Assembly: GCA_030715135.1 (NCBI GenBank)
Contig: JAUYVH010000001.1
Location: forward strand, 744,001-808,000
Reading direction: 5' to 3'
From: Keguizhuia sedimenti
GTDB taxonomy: Bacteria; Pseudomonadota; Gammaproteobacteria; Burkholderiales; Burkholderiaceae_D
DNA: 64,000 nt
In this document: in pieces, positions 18,911 to 32,547 of the stretch
How the letters are laid out: each line of letters begins with the position of its first letter
How positions within the stretch are numbered: the stretch's first letter is position 1
Program-made: the position numbers and the translations under genes
The notes under the pieces: model-generated
The model's input: only the letters and a program-made list of their open reading frames with translations
The model's database searches: none
What the model was told of the DNA's origin: nothing

Positions 18911-19759
18911 ATGGCAACTGAAATGGCTGAAGGAGCAGGGCAAGCGGCTGGACACGCACCCACCGCTTCGGAATATATCGTTCACCACCTCGGACATCTC
19001 TCTACCAAGCATCAAGACAAGATCATCGATTTTTCGATCATCAACATGGACACTTTGTTCTGGTCCATCACCGCCGGCGTTCTAGGCTGTCTGTTCATGT
19101 GGAAGGCTGCAAGCCGCGCCACCTCGGGCGTACCGGGGCGCTTCCAAGCATTCGTTGAAATGATCGTCGAGATGGTCGAAGACCAATCGAAAGCGATCGT
19201 GCATGGCAACCGCACTTTTATCGCTCCCTTGGCGCTGACCGTATTCGTGTGGGTTGCACTGATGAACTCGCTGGACTTCCTGCCGGTTGACTTGTTTGCG
19301 CAGGCCTTCCATTACCTGGGGCTGGAGAATGTGTTTCCTTACCACCGCGCCGTGCCGACTGCTGACCTGAACGGCACCATCGGCATGTCCATGGCAGTGC
19401 TGGCACTGATGCTGTATTACGGCATCAAGATCAAGGGTCTGGGCGGCTGGATCCATGAATTGTTCGCCGCACCGTTCGGCATCTGGATGGCGCCGTTCAA
19501 CCTCCTGCTCAATATCATCGAATACATCGCGAAGATGGTTTCGCTCGGCATGCGACTCTGGGGCAACATGTACGCCGGCGAACTGATCTTCCTGCTGATC
19601 GCCTTGCTGGGCTCCACCGCAACGGTATTCGGATTTGTCGGCCATGTGATTGCCGGATCGATCTGGGCAATCTTCCACATCCTGATCGTGTTGCTGCAGG
19701 CATTCATTTTCATGATGCTGACCCTGGTGTACATCGGTCAGGCGCACGAAGGTCACTAA
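18911..19759 (+). CDS. atpB: F1Fo ATP synthase subunit a
   Basis: 282 residues and about six membrane helices. The essential arginine is R215 in [17 protein letters not shown]; the second half-channel region [16 protein letters not shown] end is intact. Subunit a forms the proton path beside the c-ring. Length and motif order match betaproteobacterial AtpB. Confidence 0.97.
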   Translation: MATEMAEGAGQAAGHAPTASEYIVHHLGHLSTKHQDKIIDFSIINMDTLFWSITAGVLGCLFMWKAASRATSGVPGRFQAFVEMIVEMVEDQSKAIVHGNRTFIAPLALTVFVWVALMNSLDFLPVDLFAQAFHYLGLENVFPYHRAVPTADLNGTIGMSMAVLALMLYYGIKIKGLGGWIHELFAAPFGIWMAPFNLLLNIIEYIAKMVSLGMRLWGNMYAGELIFLLIALLGSTATVFGFVGHVIAGSIWAIFHILIVLLQAFIFMMLTLVYIGQAHEGH

Positions 19760-19818
19760 AAGAATCGAAAGATAGTAAGTAGTAGCAGTAAAGATTTTGG
19801 CTTTTAAATTTGTTTTAA

Positions 19819-20088
<270 letters not shown>

Positions 20089-20161
20089 TTCAGCCTAACA
20101 GCTGGTTCTCAATTGCCGAACCGATCGGTTCGGCACTCGTTATTCTGAGAAGGAAAATACC

Positions 20162-20632
20162 GTGAACTTAAACGCAACCTTGTTTGCACAGTTCGTGGTC
20201 TTCTTCATCCTGGCGATGTTCACGATGAAATTCGTGTGGCCGCCTCTGATGAAAGCGCTCGACGAGCGTGCCGAGAAGATCGCGAGTGGTTTGGCTGCCG
20301 CCGACCGCGCAAAAGCTGAAATGGCTGCCGCCGAAAAGGGTGCGCAGGCTGAACTGGCTGCGGCGCGCGACGAAGGTCAAAAGCGCATCAGCGACGCTGA
20401 AAAGCGTGCGCAATCGATTGTAGAAGAAGCGAAAAGAACCGCTGCCGACGAAGCTGCCCGCATTATCGAAGCAGCACGCGCCGAAGCAGAGCAGCAGGTA
20501 ACGCGTGCACGCGAAGAGCTGCGCAACCAGGTCGCCGCAATTGCGGTCAAGGGTGCCGAGCAGATCTTGAAGCGTGAGGTCAATGCAACGGCGCATGCCG
20601 ATTTGCTGAACCAATTAAAGACTGAGCTGTAA
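20162..20632 (+). CDS. atpF: F1Fo ATP synthase subunit b
   Basis: 156 residues starting at GTG 20162 ([10 protein letters not shown]), behind AGAAGGAAAA. One N-terminal membrane helix (about 5-25) is followed by a long Ala/Glu/Lys-rich coiled coil. As a dimer it forms the peripheral stalk linking Fo to F1. It ends two bases before atpH. Confidence 0.96.
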   Translation: MNLNATLFAQFVVFFILAMFTMKFVWPPLMKALDERAEKIASGLAAADRAKAEMAAAEKGAQAELAAARDEGQKRISDAEKRAQSIVEEAKRTAADEAARIIEAARAEAEQQVTRAREELRNQVAAIAVKGAEQILKREVNATAHADLLNQLKTEL

Positions 20633-20634
20633 TC

Positions 20635-21168
20635 ATGGCAGAACTCGCAACGATCGCTCGTCCTTACGCAGAGGCATTGTTCCGCGTTGCCAAGTCCGGC
20701 AACCTGGCGCAATGGTCTGCTGCCGTTTCTGAAATGGCGCAGGTAGCAGCCCATCCGGAAGTCAAGGCCTTTGTCAGCAACCCGAAGATTTCGAAGCAGC
20801 AGATTGCCGAAACCTTCCTGTCGCTGTTGAAATCCAATACCGGCCCCGAGACCAGGAATTTTATCGGCATGCTGGTTGAGAATGATCGTTTGGCCTTGTT
20901 GCCGGAAATCGGCGAACAATTCCACGCATTGAAAAATGCGCAGGAAGGCGCCGCTGACGCAAACATCATCAGCGCGTTTGCGCTGTCCGACGCTCAAGTC
21001 AACGATCTGGTGGCAACGCTGGAAAAGAAATTTGGTCGTAAGCTGAATCCGTCGGTAACGGTGGACAACGCACTCATCGGCGGCGTGCGCGTGGTCGTCG
21101 GCGATCAGGTACTCGACACTTCGGTTCGTGCCAAACTGCAAAAGATGCACACAGCCTTGACGACGTAA
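20635..21168 (+). CDS. atpH: F1Fo ATP synthase subunit delta
   Basis: 177 residues with the OSCP/delta pattern: N-terminal helical domain ([12 protein letters not shown]) and the C-terminal signature [20 protein letters not shown]. It joins the b stalk to the top of F1. Gene spacing to atpF is two bases, implying coupled translation. Confidence 0.96.
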   Translation: MAELATIARPYAEALFRVAKSGNLAQWSAAVSEMAQVAAHPEVKAFVSNPKISKQQIAETFLSLLKSNTGPETRNFIGMLVENDRLALLPEIGEQFHALKNAQEGAADANIISAFALSDAQVNDLVATLEKKFGRKLNPSVTVDNALIGGVRVVVGDQVLDTSVRAKLQKMHTALTT

Positions 21169-21222
21169 CGGCGCGTCGCCGCCTTATCCGTCAAGCACAG
21201 TGAAACAAATTTAGGAGTTAAT

Positions 21223-22758
<1,536 letters not shown>

Positions 22759-22796
22759 TCGATCGGGCCTTTCACAAGGTGATGAAGGAGTAACAC

Positions 22797-23666
22797 ATGG
22801 CTGCAGGTAAGGAAATACGCGGCAAGATCAAGAGCGTAGAAAATACGAAGAAGATCACGAAAGCGATGGAAATGGTGGCAGCATCCAAAATGCGCAAGGC
22901 GCAGGACCGGATGTATGCTGCTCGTCCCTATGCCAACCGGATTCGCAATATAACTTCCAACCTGGCGCAAGCCAATCCGGAATATACGCATCCGTTCATG
23001 GTAAAGCAGGAAGGCGCAAAGGCTGTCGGCATCATCGTCGTCACGACCGACAAGGGTTTGTGCGGCGGCATGAACACCAACTCGTTGCGTATCGTGTTGA
23101 ACAAGATGCGCGAGCTGGAAGGCCAGGGCAACAAGGTGCAAGCAGTTGCCATCGGCAACAAGGGTTTGGGTTTCCTGAATCGCTTCGGCGCTAAAGTAGT
23201 CTCGCAAGCGACGCAGTTGGGCGATACGCCGCACCTGGAAAAACTGATCGGACCGATCAAGGTGCTGCTGGATGCATATGAAGAAGGCAAGCTGGACGCG
23301 GTGTACATGGTTTATACCAAGTTCATCAATACCATGCGTCAGGAAGCGCAGCTCGAACAGTTGCTGCCTCTGCCCTCGGAAAAGCTGACCGCAGATGCAG
23401 GCCACCATTCGTGGGATTACATCTACGAGCCGGATGCGCAAACCGTGATCGACGACTTGCTGGTGCGTTATGTCGAAGCGCTGATTTATCAGGCGGTCGC
23501 TGAAAACATGGCCTCGGAGCAGTCCGCGCGCATGGTGGCGATGAAGGCAGCGTCCGACAACGCGGGCAATGTGATCGGCGAACTGAAGCTGGTCTACAAC
23601 AAGACCCGTCAAGCCGCGATCACGAAAGAGCTTTCCGAAATCGTAGCCGGCGCGGCCGCGGTCTAA
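22797..23666 (+). CDS. atpG: F1Fo ATP synthase subunit gamma
   Basis: 289 residues. The N-terminal helix [20 protein letters not shown] and the C-terminal helix ([14 protein letters not shown]) form the rotor coiled coil. [14 protein letters not shown] is the conserved core. GAAGGAG precedes the ATG. Confidence 0.97.
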   Translation: MAAGKEIRGKIKSVENTKKITKAMEMVAASKMRKAQDRMYAARPYANRIRNITSNLAQANPEYTHPFMVKQEGAKAVGIIVVTTDKGLCGGMNTNSLRIVLNKMRELEGQGNKVQAVAIGNKGLGFLNRFGAKVVSQATQLGDTPHLEKLIGPIKVLLDAYEEGKLDAVYMVYTKFINTMRQEAQLEQLLPLPSEKLTADAGHHSWDYIYEPDAQTVIDDLLVRYVEALIYQAVAENMASEQSARMVAMKAASDNAGNVIGELKLVYNKTRQAAITKELSEIVAGAAAV

Positions 23667-23674
23667 CGCGTTAA

Positions 23675-25123
<1,449 letters not shown>

Positions 25124-25130
25124 TCGTCTT

Positions 25131-25156
25131 AGCCAGGCAGCCCAGGCTGCCTGGCT
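25131..25156. other. intra-operon hairpin between atpD and atpC
   Basis: An 11-bp perfect GC-rich stem (AGCCAGGCAGC / GCTGCCTGGCT) with a four-base loop begins seven bases after the atpD stop. There is no T-run, so it is unlikely to be a full terminator. It may protect the 3' end of the upstream message or lower epsilon output relative to beta (inference). Confidence 0.7.
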
Positions 25157-25200
25157 TATCGACCGTACCGGTCTTTCGATGAACGAAATAAGGTTCTAAC

Positions 25201-25623
25201 ATGGCAAACACAATTCAGGTTGATGTCGTCTCTGCCGAGGAGGAGATTTTCTCCGGACAGGCAGAGTTCGTCGCATTGCCGGGTGAAGCGGGCGAGCTGG
25301 GAATCTATCCCAAGCATACGCCGCTGATCACGCGCATCAGGCCGGGCGCAGTGCGGATCAAGCTTGCCGACCAAGCGGAAGACGAATTCGTTTTCGTCGC
25401 CGGCGGCATTCTGGAAGTACAGCCGAATGCTGTCACGGTGCTGGCCGATACCGCAATCCGCGGCTCTGATTTGGATGAGGCAAAAGCTGCCGAAGCCAAA
25501 AAAATGGCCGAAGAAGCACTGAACAACCGCGAGTCGAACATCGACTATGCAGCAGCGCAGGCGGAATTGGCGGTTGCAATTGCGCAGCTGGCAGCAATTC
25601 AGAGATTGCGTCAGAAGCGCTAA
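25201..25623 (+). CDS. atpC: F1Fo ATP synthase subunit epsilon
   Basis: 140 residues: N-terminal beta sandwich ([30 protein letters not shown]... region) and a two-helix C-terminal part ([28 protein letters not shown]) that can act as an ATPase brake. It is the last gene of the operon and is followed by a strong terminator. Confidence 0.97.
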   Translation: MANTIQVDVVSAEEEIFSGQAEFVALPGEAGELGIYPKHTPLITRIRPGAVRIKLADQAEDEFVFVAGGILEVQPNAVTVLADTAIRGSDLDEAKAAEAKKMAEEALNNRESNIDYAAAQAELAVAIAQLAAIQRLRQKR

Positions 25624-25641
25624 GCAGGCGCTACGAAGTAC

Positions 25642-25671
25642 AATAAAAGGCAGCCGCGGCTGCCTTTTATT
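25642..25671. terminator. rho-independent terminator of the atp operon
   Basis: A perfect 30-base palindrome, AATAAAAGGCAGCCG and its complement, followed by T-rich sequence (TTTATTTTG). A-rich and T-rich arms on both sides make it bidirectional in principle. It starts 18 bases after the atpC stop. Confidence 0.92.
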
Positions 25672-25803
25672 TTGCCCGATTGATTCCTCGGCGCCGGACT
25701 GGCAAATTGATGCGGCACGAACCGTGCATTCAGGATTCGTGCACTCAAGAACCACGCGCTTAAAAGCCAGCCATTCAGATGCCCAGCCTTTCAAAGGAAG
25801 CTT

Positions 25804-26238
25804 ATGTCCTCGATACCGGAACTGCTCTCTCGTTATCGCACGATTGCCGTTGTCGGCTTGTCGGCAAGTCCTGAGCGCCCCAGCCACGGCGTGGCCAAAT
25901 ATCTGCAGGCCCACGGCTATCGCATCGTTCCCGTCAATCCGTCGTATACGGGCACTCTCATTCTCGGCGAGCCTTGCTTCCCGACGCTCGCCGAAGCAAG
26001 CGAGGCACTGCAGGCAAGCGGCGAAAAAATTGAAATTGTCGATTGCTTCCGGAAGGCTACGGAAGTGGCGCCCATCGTACGCGACGCGATTGCCATCGGT
26101 GCCAAATGCGTGTGGATGCAGCTCGGTGTCGTTAACGAGCAAGCCGCAGCCGCGGCAAGAAACGCCGGACTGGAGGTAGTGATGGACCGCTGCATCAAGA
26201 TCGAACATCAGGCTACGCCGCAGCGGCCAGAGAAATGA
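25804..26238 (+). CDS. CoA-binding domain protein (YccU-like)
   Basis: 144 residues forming a single Rossmann CoA_binding_2 domain: TIAVVGLSASPERPSHGVAKYL, then VNPSYTGTLILGEPCFPTL, then IEIVDCFRKATEV and a conserved VWMQLGVVNEQAA. Related proteins bind coenzyme A non-catalytically; the role is unknown. AAAGGAAGCTT precedes the ATG. It stands alone between the atp terminator and hemE. Confidence 0.9.
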   Translation: MSSIPELLSRYRTIAVVGLSASPERPSHGVAKYLQAHGYRIVPVNPSYTGTLILGEPCFPTLAEASEALQASGEKIEIVDCFRKATEVAPIVRDAIAIGAKCVWMQLGVVNEQAAAAARNAGLEVVMDRCIKIEHQATPQRPEK

Positions 26239-26364
26239 AATTTTTTGCCGAAGTTTTGCAGAAGCGCCAGGAAATAATATGATGTTCCATGTATCTGCTC
26301 CAACCGTCCATGAGGCAGCGAAATCCACTATTCCGGCTGTCGTCAAGCCGGTCAGGCTGCCGCC

Positions 26365-26859
26365 ATGAGCTTTCTGCTACAAGACTCGTTCTGGGAACTG
26401 GCCAGCTATGTAGTGACGGTATTTGCATTTCCGTTCGCAATCTTTCTGTTCCTGTTCGAGCAACGCAAGGAACGCGACGCCGAGGACGAAGAGGCATATC
26501 AGATGCTGCAAAACGCATATAACGACTTCCTGAAAATCGTGCTGGACAATCCGGACCTGCAATTGCGCAGCGCTACGGCGAAAATCGACTTGAACGACGA
26601 ACAACGGGAACGGCGGCTCATTATTTTCGAAATGCTGATGTCCCTGTTCGAACGCGCTTATATCGTGTCATACGAGCAAGACCTGAACGGTGTTGCCTTG
26701 CGGCGATGGAACTCCTGGGACGATTACATGCGCGAGTGGTGCAGGCGAGAGGATTTTTTCCATCTGTTGCCTCAGCTTCTGCGCGGCGAAGATCCCGACT
26801 TCACGCGTTACATTCGCAATCTTGCCGAGGAAGAGCAGCGCGCAAAAGCGGCGCAATAA
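26365..26859 (+). CDS. hypothetical single-span membrane protein, 164 aa
   Basis: One N-terminal membrane helix (about residues 12-31, [20 protein letters not shown]), then a charged cytoplasmic helical domain rich in Glu, Arg and aromatic residues ([29 protein letters not shown]). Many bacterial proteins share this layout, but no function is established to my knowledge. hemE follows after 61 bases and could be co-transcribed. Confidence 0.8.
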   Translation: MSFLLQDSFWELASYVVTVFAFPFAIFLFLFEQRKERDAEDEEAYQMLQNAYNDFLKIVLDNPDLQLRSATAKIDLNDEQRERRLIIFEMLMSLFERAYIVSYEQDLNGVALRRWNSWDDYMREWCRREDFFHLLPQLLRGEDPDFTRYIRNLAEEEQRAKAAQ

Positions 26860-26920
26860 GCGTATCCCGGGCGGCGGATTAAGCGATAATACGCAGTCCA
26901 ACAAAGAGCAAAGTACTTTC

Positions 26921-28012
26921 ATGTCACATTCTTTCCAGCCCCTTAAGAACGATACCTTTTTGCGCGCTCTTTTGCGCCAGCCTACGGATTACACGCCTTT
27001 GTGGCTAATGCGGCAGGCCGGCCGCTATTTGCCGGAATACCGGGCTACGCGTCAACGCGCAGGATCTTTCCTGGGCTTGGCGAAAAATCCCGACTTTGCG
27101 ACGGAGGTCACGCTGCAGCCGCTGGACCGGTATGCGCTCGATGCTGCCATCCTGTTCTCCGACATCCTGACGGTTCCCGATGCGATGGGGTTGGGCTTGT
27201 ATTTCGTGGAAGGGGAAGGACCGAAATTCGAACGTCCGCTGCAGGATGAAGCATCCGTCATGGCGCTGCGCCAGCCCGACATGGAAAGCCTGCAATATGT
27301 GTTCGATGCAGTCACGCAAATTCGTACCGAGCTCAAAGGAAGAGTACCTTTGATCGGTTTTTCCGGAAGTCCCTGGACGCTCGCGTGCTATATGGTCGAA
27401 GGCGGCGGCTCGGATGACTTCCGCAAGGTCAAGGCAATGTTATATAACCGGCCGGACCTGATGCACCGCATGCTGAAGATCAACGCTGCTACCGTTGCTG
27501 CCTACCTGAACGCGCAAATCGATGCCGGCGCGCAGGCGGTCATGATCTTCGATACCTGGGGCGGGGCACTTGCTGACGGCGTGTACCAGCAATTTTCACT
27601 GGCTTATATGCGAGACGTAGTAAGCCAGTTAAAGAAAGAAAAGGACGGCGTACGCATCCCGAGCATCGTCTTCACCAAGGGCGGCGGCTTGTGGCTGGAC
27701 GACATCGCGGACATCGGCGCCGACGCTGTCGGACTGGACTGGACCGTAAATCTTTCCATGGCACGTGCGCGCGTCGGGAGCAAAGTCGCGCTGCAAGGCA
27801 ATCTCGATCCAAATGTCCTGTTCGCACAACCTCAACAGATTCGCGAAGAAGTCATCAAGGTGCTGGAAGCGTTCGGTCCGCCTGCAGAAGGCTATGGCCA
27901 TGTGTTCAATCTCGGCCACGGAATTTCGCAATATACGCCGCCGGAATCAGTCGATGTATTGGTTGAAACGGTGCATGAAGTCAGCCGAAAAATGAGGCAA
28001 AGCAAAGCCTGA
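26921..28012 (+). CDS. hemE: uroporphyrinogen decarboxylase
   Basis: 363 residues from ATG 26921 ([20 protein letters not shown]). Signatures [11 protein letters not shown] and [19 protein letters not shown] are both present. The enzyme removes four carboxyl groups from uroporphyrinogen III to give coproporphyrinogen III in heme synthesis. The frame is open further upstream, but that part overlaps the preceding gene and lacks conservation. Confidence 0.97.
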   Translation: MSHSFQPLKNDTFLRALLRQPTDYTPLWLMRQAGRYLPEYRATRQRAGSFLGLAKNPDFATEVTLQPLDRYALDAAILFSDILTVPDAMGLGLYFVEGEGPKFERPLQDEASVMALRQPDMESLQYVFDAVTQIRTELKGRVPLIGFSGSPWTLACYMVEGGGSDDFRKVKAMLYNRPDLMHRMLKINAATVAAYLNAQIDAGAQAVMIFDTWGGALADGVYQQFSLAYMRDVVSQLKKEKDGVRIPSIVFTKGGGLWLDDIADIGADAVGLDWTVNLSMARARVGSKVALQGNLDPNVLFAQPQQIREEVIKVLEAFGPPAEGYGHVFNLGHGISQYTPPESVDVLVETVHEVSRKMRQSKA

Positions 28013-28540
28013 TGCAAGGCTGAAGAAAGCAGCCTCGGCCGGCGTGGCCGCCAAAAATAATTGTTCGCAGTGCATAAAATTTAATGATGTGCAGTACACG
28101 CTCTCAGGTCACATAAAGTCTTTGCCGTGAGCTAGAAAGCGGCGGCATAGAACGGAACGCTAACGAGGCAGGCTGCCATAGACGTCCTAAAATCCGGTGC
28201 CTATTTCGCCATGCCGAAATAGGCACCGGATTGGTGTTCGTCCATGGTGCGACACCCGCCTGTGAATTGCGAACTACAGTTATTCACAGAAACGAAATTA
28301 TCCTTTTGGTGCAAAAAGAAGCACAAAGCGCGAAGTTACATTTACAGTCTATTGCAACCCATTGATTTTAAAGTTATTTTTAGTTTGCATAAAATAAAGA
28401 GATTCTGCAGATAAACTTCAAGCAAGAATTACCCTCAAGAAATACAAGATTGCCCACAAAGTTATCCACAGCATGAAGACCAGAAAATTTCGTTTCGGCG
28501 CTTATACTTAGCCAACTTTTTAAGGTTTTACATTAAATCT
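28013..28540. other. AT-rich gene-free gap with DnaA boxes between hemE and priA
   Basis: 528 bases. DnaA-box sequences TTATTCACA (28280-28288) and perfect TTATCCACA (28462-28470) lie in an AT-rich stretch (28290-28530). A long perfect hairpin precedes them (separate entry). The flanking genes run in the same direction, so it fits oriC less well than 12143-12876, but it remains a possible origin or DnaA-regulated priA leader. Confidence 0.5.
28191..28232. repeat. 18-bp perfect inverted repeat
   Basis: AATCCGGTGCCTATTTCG and its exact complement, separated by six bases (CCATGC). The stem is perfect over 18 pairs. No T-run follows on either strand, so it is a weak terminator candidate. It lies about 180 bases after hemE. 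No second copy was seen in the window. Confidence 0.9.
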
Positions 28541-30577
28541 GTGGAACAAATCATTGTTCAGGTCGCGCTAGACGCCCCGCTTGATACGACTTTCGATTAT
28601 TGCTGGCCAGCAAGCGAAAACCGCCAGCCGACGATAGGCCATTTGGCTACGGTGCCATTCGGCAAGCGAGAGACGACCGGGATAGTCGTTGCCATAAAAG
28701 AACAAAGCACGCTGCCCACTGAACGACTGAAGTCCATCATCAATATCAATTTTGAGCTGCCGGCGCTTTCGGCGGAATGGATTGCACTGTGCCGATTCGC
28801 AGCCGAGTATTATCAACGGCCGCTGGGCGAAGTGGCTTTGCCGGCCCTGCCGAAAAATCTGCGCAGCTTGAAGCCGGCGCAGTTGGAAAAGGCTTATAAA
28901 AAACTGGCCAAGAATTTGCCAAAATCCGGCGAAGGCAACGCGGGCCCAGCATCGCCCAATCTAAACGAACAACAGCGGATTGCGGCGCAGGAAATAGCAG
29001 GCAGCAAGGGCTTTACTCCAGTCTTGTTATACGGTGTGACGGGAAGCGGCAAGACCGAGGTCTATCTGCATGCCGCGCAACGCATTCTGTCGGACAGAAC
29101 CAATGACGGATCAGCGCAGGTGCTGATCCTGGTTCCCGAAATTAACCTTACTCCGCAGCTGGAAGGCCATCTGCGCGCACGCTTTCCGGATCTGACGATC
29201 GCAACTTTGCATAGCGGCTTGGCCGAGGGCGAGCGTATGCAGCATTGGCTGGCCGCTCATTTGGGGCAGGCACATATCGTGTTGGGCACGCGACTGGCCG
29301 TTATGGCATCGATGCCGCGGCTGCGGCTGATCATTGTCGATGAAGAGCATGATGCGTCGTATAAACAGCAGGAAGGACTGCGTTACTCTGCACGCGACCT
29401 TGCAATCTGGCGCGCACACCAGCTAGGCATACCGGTCGTGCTCGGTTCCGCTACACCGTCGCTGGAGACATGGCAGCATGCGCAATCGGGACGCTACCGC
29501 AAACTGGAGTTGCGCGACCGTGCCGTGAAAGATGCCGTCTTGCCGAAGGTGAGGGTGATCGACATGGAGCGCGACAAGCCGGCCGAAGGCTTGACCTCCA
29601 CGCTGATCGCCGCACTGAAACGCCGCATGGAATGCGGCGAACAATCGCTGCTCTACCTGAACCGCCGCGGCTATGCGCCGGTCATTCACTGTGACGCATG
29701 CGGATGGATCAGCAATTGCAAACGCTGTACCGCATTCATGGTCTTGCATCGGCCGGAGCGGCGCCTGCGCTGCCACCACTGCAGCCTGGAACTGCCGATT
29801 CCGCGCGCTTGCCCGACATGCGGCAATGTGGACCTGCAGCCGCTGGGGCGCGGAACTCAGCGTATCGAAGAAGGACTGGCACAATTGTTTCCGCAGGCAC
29901 GCGTCCTGCGCATCGATGCCGATTCCACGCGCCGCAAAGGCAGTGCGCAAGCAGCTTTTGATCAGGTCCATCGCGGTGAAGTGGATATCCTGATCGGCAC
30001 GCAAATGGTAGCCAAGGGACATGACTTCAAGAACCTGACCCTGGTCGGCATACTGAACCCGGATACCGCCCTGTTCTCGCACGATTACCGAGCGAGCGAA
30101 CGGCTGTTTGCGCAGTTGATGCAAGTGTCCGGGCGGGCCGGGCGCGCCGCGCAGAAAGAAGACGGCAATGCCAGCGAAGTGCTCATTCAAACGCGTTACC
30201 CGCATCATCCGCTCTATGCTGCGGCTGCGGCGCACGATTACGACCAGTTCGCTTCCAACTTGCTGCAGGAGCGGAAGCAAGCCGGACTTCCTCCCTTCAT
30301 TTATCAAGCGCTGCTGCGCGCGGAAGCGAAAGATTTACAAACCGCACTCGACTTTCTCGCGCAGGCTGCACAAAGCGTTTCCCATCAGGGCATCATAGTG
30401 AATGATCCGGTGCCTATGACCATGACGCGCGTGGCCAATCTCGACCGTGCACAATTACTGGTCGAATCGGAATCGCGTCCACAATTGCAAACCTTCCTCA
30501 AGGATTGGATGCAGGTATTGCGCGCCACGAAAACCAGGGTGCGCTGGAGTCTCGAAGTGGACCCGGTGGATATTTAA
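28541..30577 (+). CDS. priA: primosomal replication restart helicase PriA
   Basis: 678 residues (E. coli 732), starting at GTG 28541 (MEQIIVQVALDAPLDTTFDY). The N-terminal 3'-DNA-binding domain is followed by Walker A GVTGSGKTEVYL, a DEEH box (IIVDEEHDASY), GSATPSLE, and a zinc region with four CxxC pairs (CDACGWISNCKRC, CHHC, CPTCG). The motif GTQMVAKGHDF and the C-terminal domain complete it. It reloads the replisome at stalled forks. It is downstream of a DnaA-box-rich leader. Confidence 0.97.
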   Translation: MEQIIVQVALDAPLDTTFDYCWPASENRQPTIGHLATVPFGKRETTGIVVAIKEQSTLPTERLKSIININFELPALSAEWIALCRFAAEYYQRPLGEVALPALPKNLRSLKPAQLEKAYKKLAKNLPKSGEGNAGPASPNLNEQQRIAAQEIAGSKGFTPVLLYGVTGSGKTEVYLHAAQRILSDRTNDGSAQVLILVPEINLTPQLEGHLRARFPDLTIATLHSGLAEGERMQHWLAAHLGQAHIVLGTRLAVMASMPRLRLIIVDEEHDASYKQQEGLRYSARDLAIWRAHQLGIPVVLGSATPSLETWQHAQSGRYRKLELRDRAVKDAVLPKVRVIDMERDKPAEGLTSTLIAALKRRMECGEQSLLYLNRRGYAPVIHCDACGWISNCKRCTAFMVLHRPERRLRCHHCSLELPIPRACPTCGNVDLQPLGRGTQRIEEGLAQLFPQARVLRIDADSTRRKGSAQAAFDQVHRGEVDILIGTQMVAKGHDFKNLTLVGILNPDTALFSHDYRASERLFAQLMQVSGRAGRAAQKEDGNASEVLIQTRYPHHPLYAAAAAHDYDQFASNLLQERKQAGLPPFIYQALLRAEAKDLQTALDFLAQAAQSVSHQGIIVNDPVPMTMTRVANLDRAQLLVESESRPQLQTFLKDWMQVLRATKTRVRWSLEVDPVDI

Positions 30578-30798
30578 CGCAAAGATCATGTCGTATTTCA
30601 CACCAGCGATTTGCGACTACGCCACAATCCCAGTCTGATAATCGGCATAGTGAGCCGCTTGACTGCCTGCGCACAGGATTTTGCGTTACAGTGGCAATTC
30701 CAAAAGAGCAACTTCATCGTCGGAAAGCCCATGCATTGAATTCCCTGGAACAGGTGATCTGCAAACCATGACTGCATCGCAAACAGGAGTGTGTTGAG

Positions 30799-31887
30799 AT
30801 GGCGTCTATCCCTCTGCGAGCCGCCATGAAGCTTCGCCTGCGTACCGTCGGCATTCTGGCAGCCGATTATGGGTTCAATATCCTCATGCTGTTTGCCTTT
30901 GCCGCGGCAGACGTCATTTCTTTCCAGATTCCGATCATCCTGCTTGGCATCGCTTTCTTGTTCAATCTGCTTTTTGCGGGCCTGATCCTGAGCGGCAAGA
31001 CCCGATCGCTTCAGGACCCTTCGCTTACAGCCTTGCAGTTGCTGGGTGCATGCGGTTTCAATTTTCTGGGCTTCCTGTTGGCGCCGCAAATCGTTTATTT
31101 CTTCATGATCAATTTGTTCGTGCCGCTATCCTATGGCAGCGTACATTTCACTCAACGCATGTTCCTTGCATCATGGATTTTTCTGTCATGCGCATTGGGC
31201 GCGATGATGCTAACCGTCGGTGTCCAGGGCGATATAGAGCTGACAACGCCGACCGACCGGATTTTTTTCTGGGCGGTGATCGTATTTGCGCTGGGGCGAT
31301 TCCTGGCCATCAATGCAGAGGTATCCCGGCTGCGCATACGTTTGCAAAGAAAGAACAATGAGCTCATGCATGCCGCAACCAGATTAAGTGACTTGGCAAG
31401 CCGGGATGAATTGACAGGCTTATGGAACAGACGTGAATTCATGCGCTTGCTGCTCGAAGAAAGCCGGCGCGCCGTGCGCAACCAATCCAGTTTTTGCGTC
31501 GCAATAATCGATATCGACCACTTCAAGAAAGTAAACGATACCTATGGCCATTTGACCGGCGATGCCGTGCTGCATGAACTGGCGCAACTGCTGGAAAGCA
31601 TGCGCAGGGCGACAGATAGTGTGGCGCGCTACGGCGGAGAGGAGTTCACGCTGTTGCTGGTCAATGCAAAACTGGCGACCGCCACGGTTGCACTAGAACG
31701 CATCCGGTCGCAAGTGATGCAGTACGACTGGGAAGTCATTGCTGCGGGATTGCGCCTGACCATATCGGTAGGCATCGCAGCGTGGCGGCCGGGAGAAACA
31801 CTAACCCAGGTTTTGAATCGCGCCGATGCGGCACTCTATGAAGCAAAAGATGCCGGACGCAATTGCGTGCGCGTGTCGCACACGTAA
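30799..31887 (+). CDS. membrane diguanylate cyclase (GGDEF)
   Basis: 362 residues. The first ~165 form five or six membrane helices with short loops and no recognised sensor domain. The GGDEF domain spans about 195-355: DELTGLWNRREFM, DIDHFKKVNDTYGH, and the active-site variant RYGGEEFTLLL, which is catalytically competent. An inhibitory I-site RxxD (RATD) lies five residues before GGEEF, so product feedback is likely. It makes cyclic di-GMP. AGGAG lies nine bases before the ATG. Confidence 0.93.
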   Translation: MASIPLRAAMKLRLRTVGILAADYGFNILMLFAFAAADVISFQIPIILLGIAFLFNLLFAGLILSGKTRSLQDPSLTALQLLGACGFNFLGFLLAPQIVYFFMINLFVPLSYGSVHFTQRMFLASWIFLSCALGAMMLTVGVQGDIELTTPTDRIFFWAVIVFALGRFLAINAEVSRLRIRLQRKNNELMHAATRLSDLASRDELTGLWNRREFMRLLLEESRRAVRNQSSFCVAIIDIDHFKKVNDTYGHLTGDAVLHELAQLLESMRRATDSVARYGGEEFTLLLVNAKLATATVALERIRSQVMQYDWEVIAAGLRLTISVGIAAWRPGETLTQVLNRADAALYEAKDAGRNCVRVSHT

Positions 31888-31968
31888 TACCCGTTCAAAT
31901 GAGCTCGGCTGACTCGATCCTGTGACCACATACGATTGGTTCCGGACCAAATCCGCCGAAATAAGGTT

Positions 31969-32547
31969 TCAATGTTGCGGCCGCTGTGATGTTTGGTCAT
32001 CTATGAAATGCGGCGGCGAGGCCGGATCGAAATCCGCCCAGTCGCCATTCACGATCGTGCCTTCCGAACATTCAATGTCAGTAGCGCCTACAGCGCGCAA
32101 CGCATCGATGACGCGTCCTTCGGCATCGCTATCTGGCACGCTAACGGCAACCATCATGCCGGCATGGCGCACAGGCACCATGTGGCGTGCAGCGGCTTCG
32201 CCGTCGTCTTTCATGCTGGAAAGAGATCCAGCTACCGAACCAATATGCGCGCCAACGAATGCGCCGGTTATGGCGCCGAGCGGCCCGGTCAACGGCGTTG
32301 TGGCTGCCCCGACGGCAGCGCCGATGGCACCGCCGGATGCCATGCCGACCGTTCTGCCAGGTGCCGTGTTTTCAGCTCCGGTGGATTTATCATGATCGCC
32401 GCCTAATACATAGGTTCCATGCTCGCCGGCCGGAGTAAGATAAAACGAGCTGACTTGGTCTTCCGGAAATCCCGCTTGCACGATTTCATTAATCGCATGT
32501 TGAACTTGCGATTGTTGTTCGAACCTGCCGGCAATAATCCTAGTCAT
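31969..32547 (-). CDS. glycine-zipper stress-type protein, 192 aa
   Basis: The N-terminal domain (MTRIIAGRFEQQSQVQHAIN... AGFPEDQVSSFYL) resembles the YflT/17M general-stress domain. A Gly/Ala-rich zipper follows at about 65-110 (ASGGAIGAAVGAATTPLTGP), probably membrane associated, then a second alpha/beta domain (MMVAVSVPDSDAEGRVIDAL). GGAGAGG precedes the ATG. A related domain opens the divergent gene at 32995, suggesting a duplicated pair under shared control. Function is unknown. Confidence 0.82.
   Translation of the reverse strand: MTRIIAGRFEQQSQVQHAINEIVQAGFPEDQVSSFYLTPAGEHGTYVLGGDHDKSTGAENTAPGRTVGMASGGAIGAAVGAATTPLTGPLGAITGAFVGAHIGSVAGSLSSMKDDGEAAARHMVPVRHAGMMVAVSVPDSDAEGRVIDALRAVGATDIECSEGTIVNGDWADFDPASPPHFIDDQTSQRPQH

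Noticed and set aside
25131..25156. Terminator between atpD and atpC
   Set aside because: No T-run follows the stem, and atpC is the normal last gene of the operon with a strong terminator after it.
29423..30307. 294-codon minus-strand open frame
   Set aside because: Lies fully within priA on the other strand and shows no family motifs.
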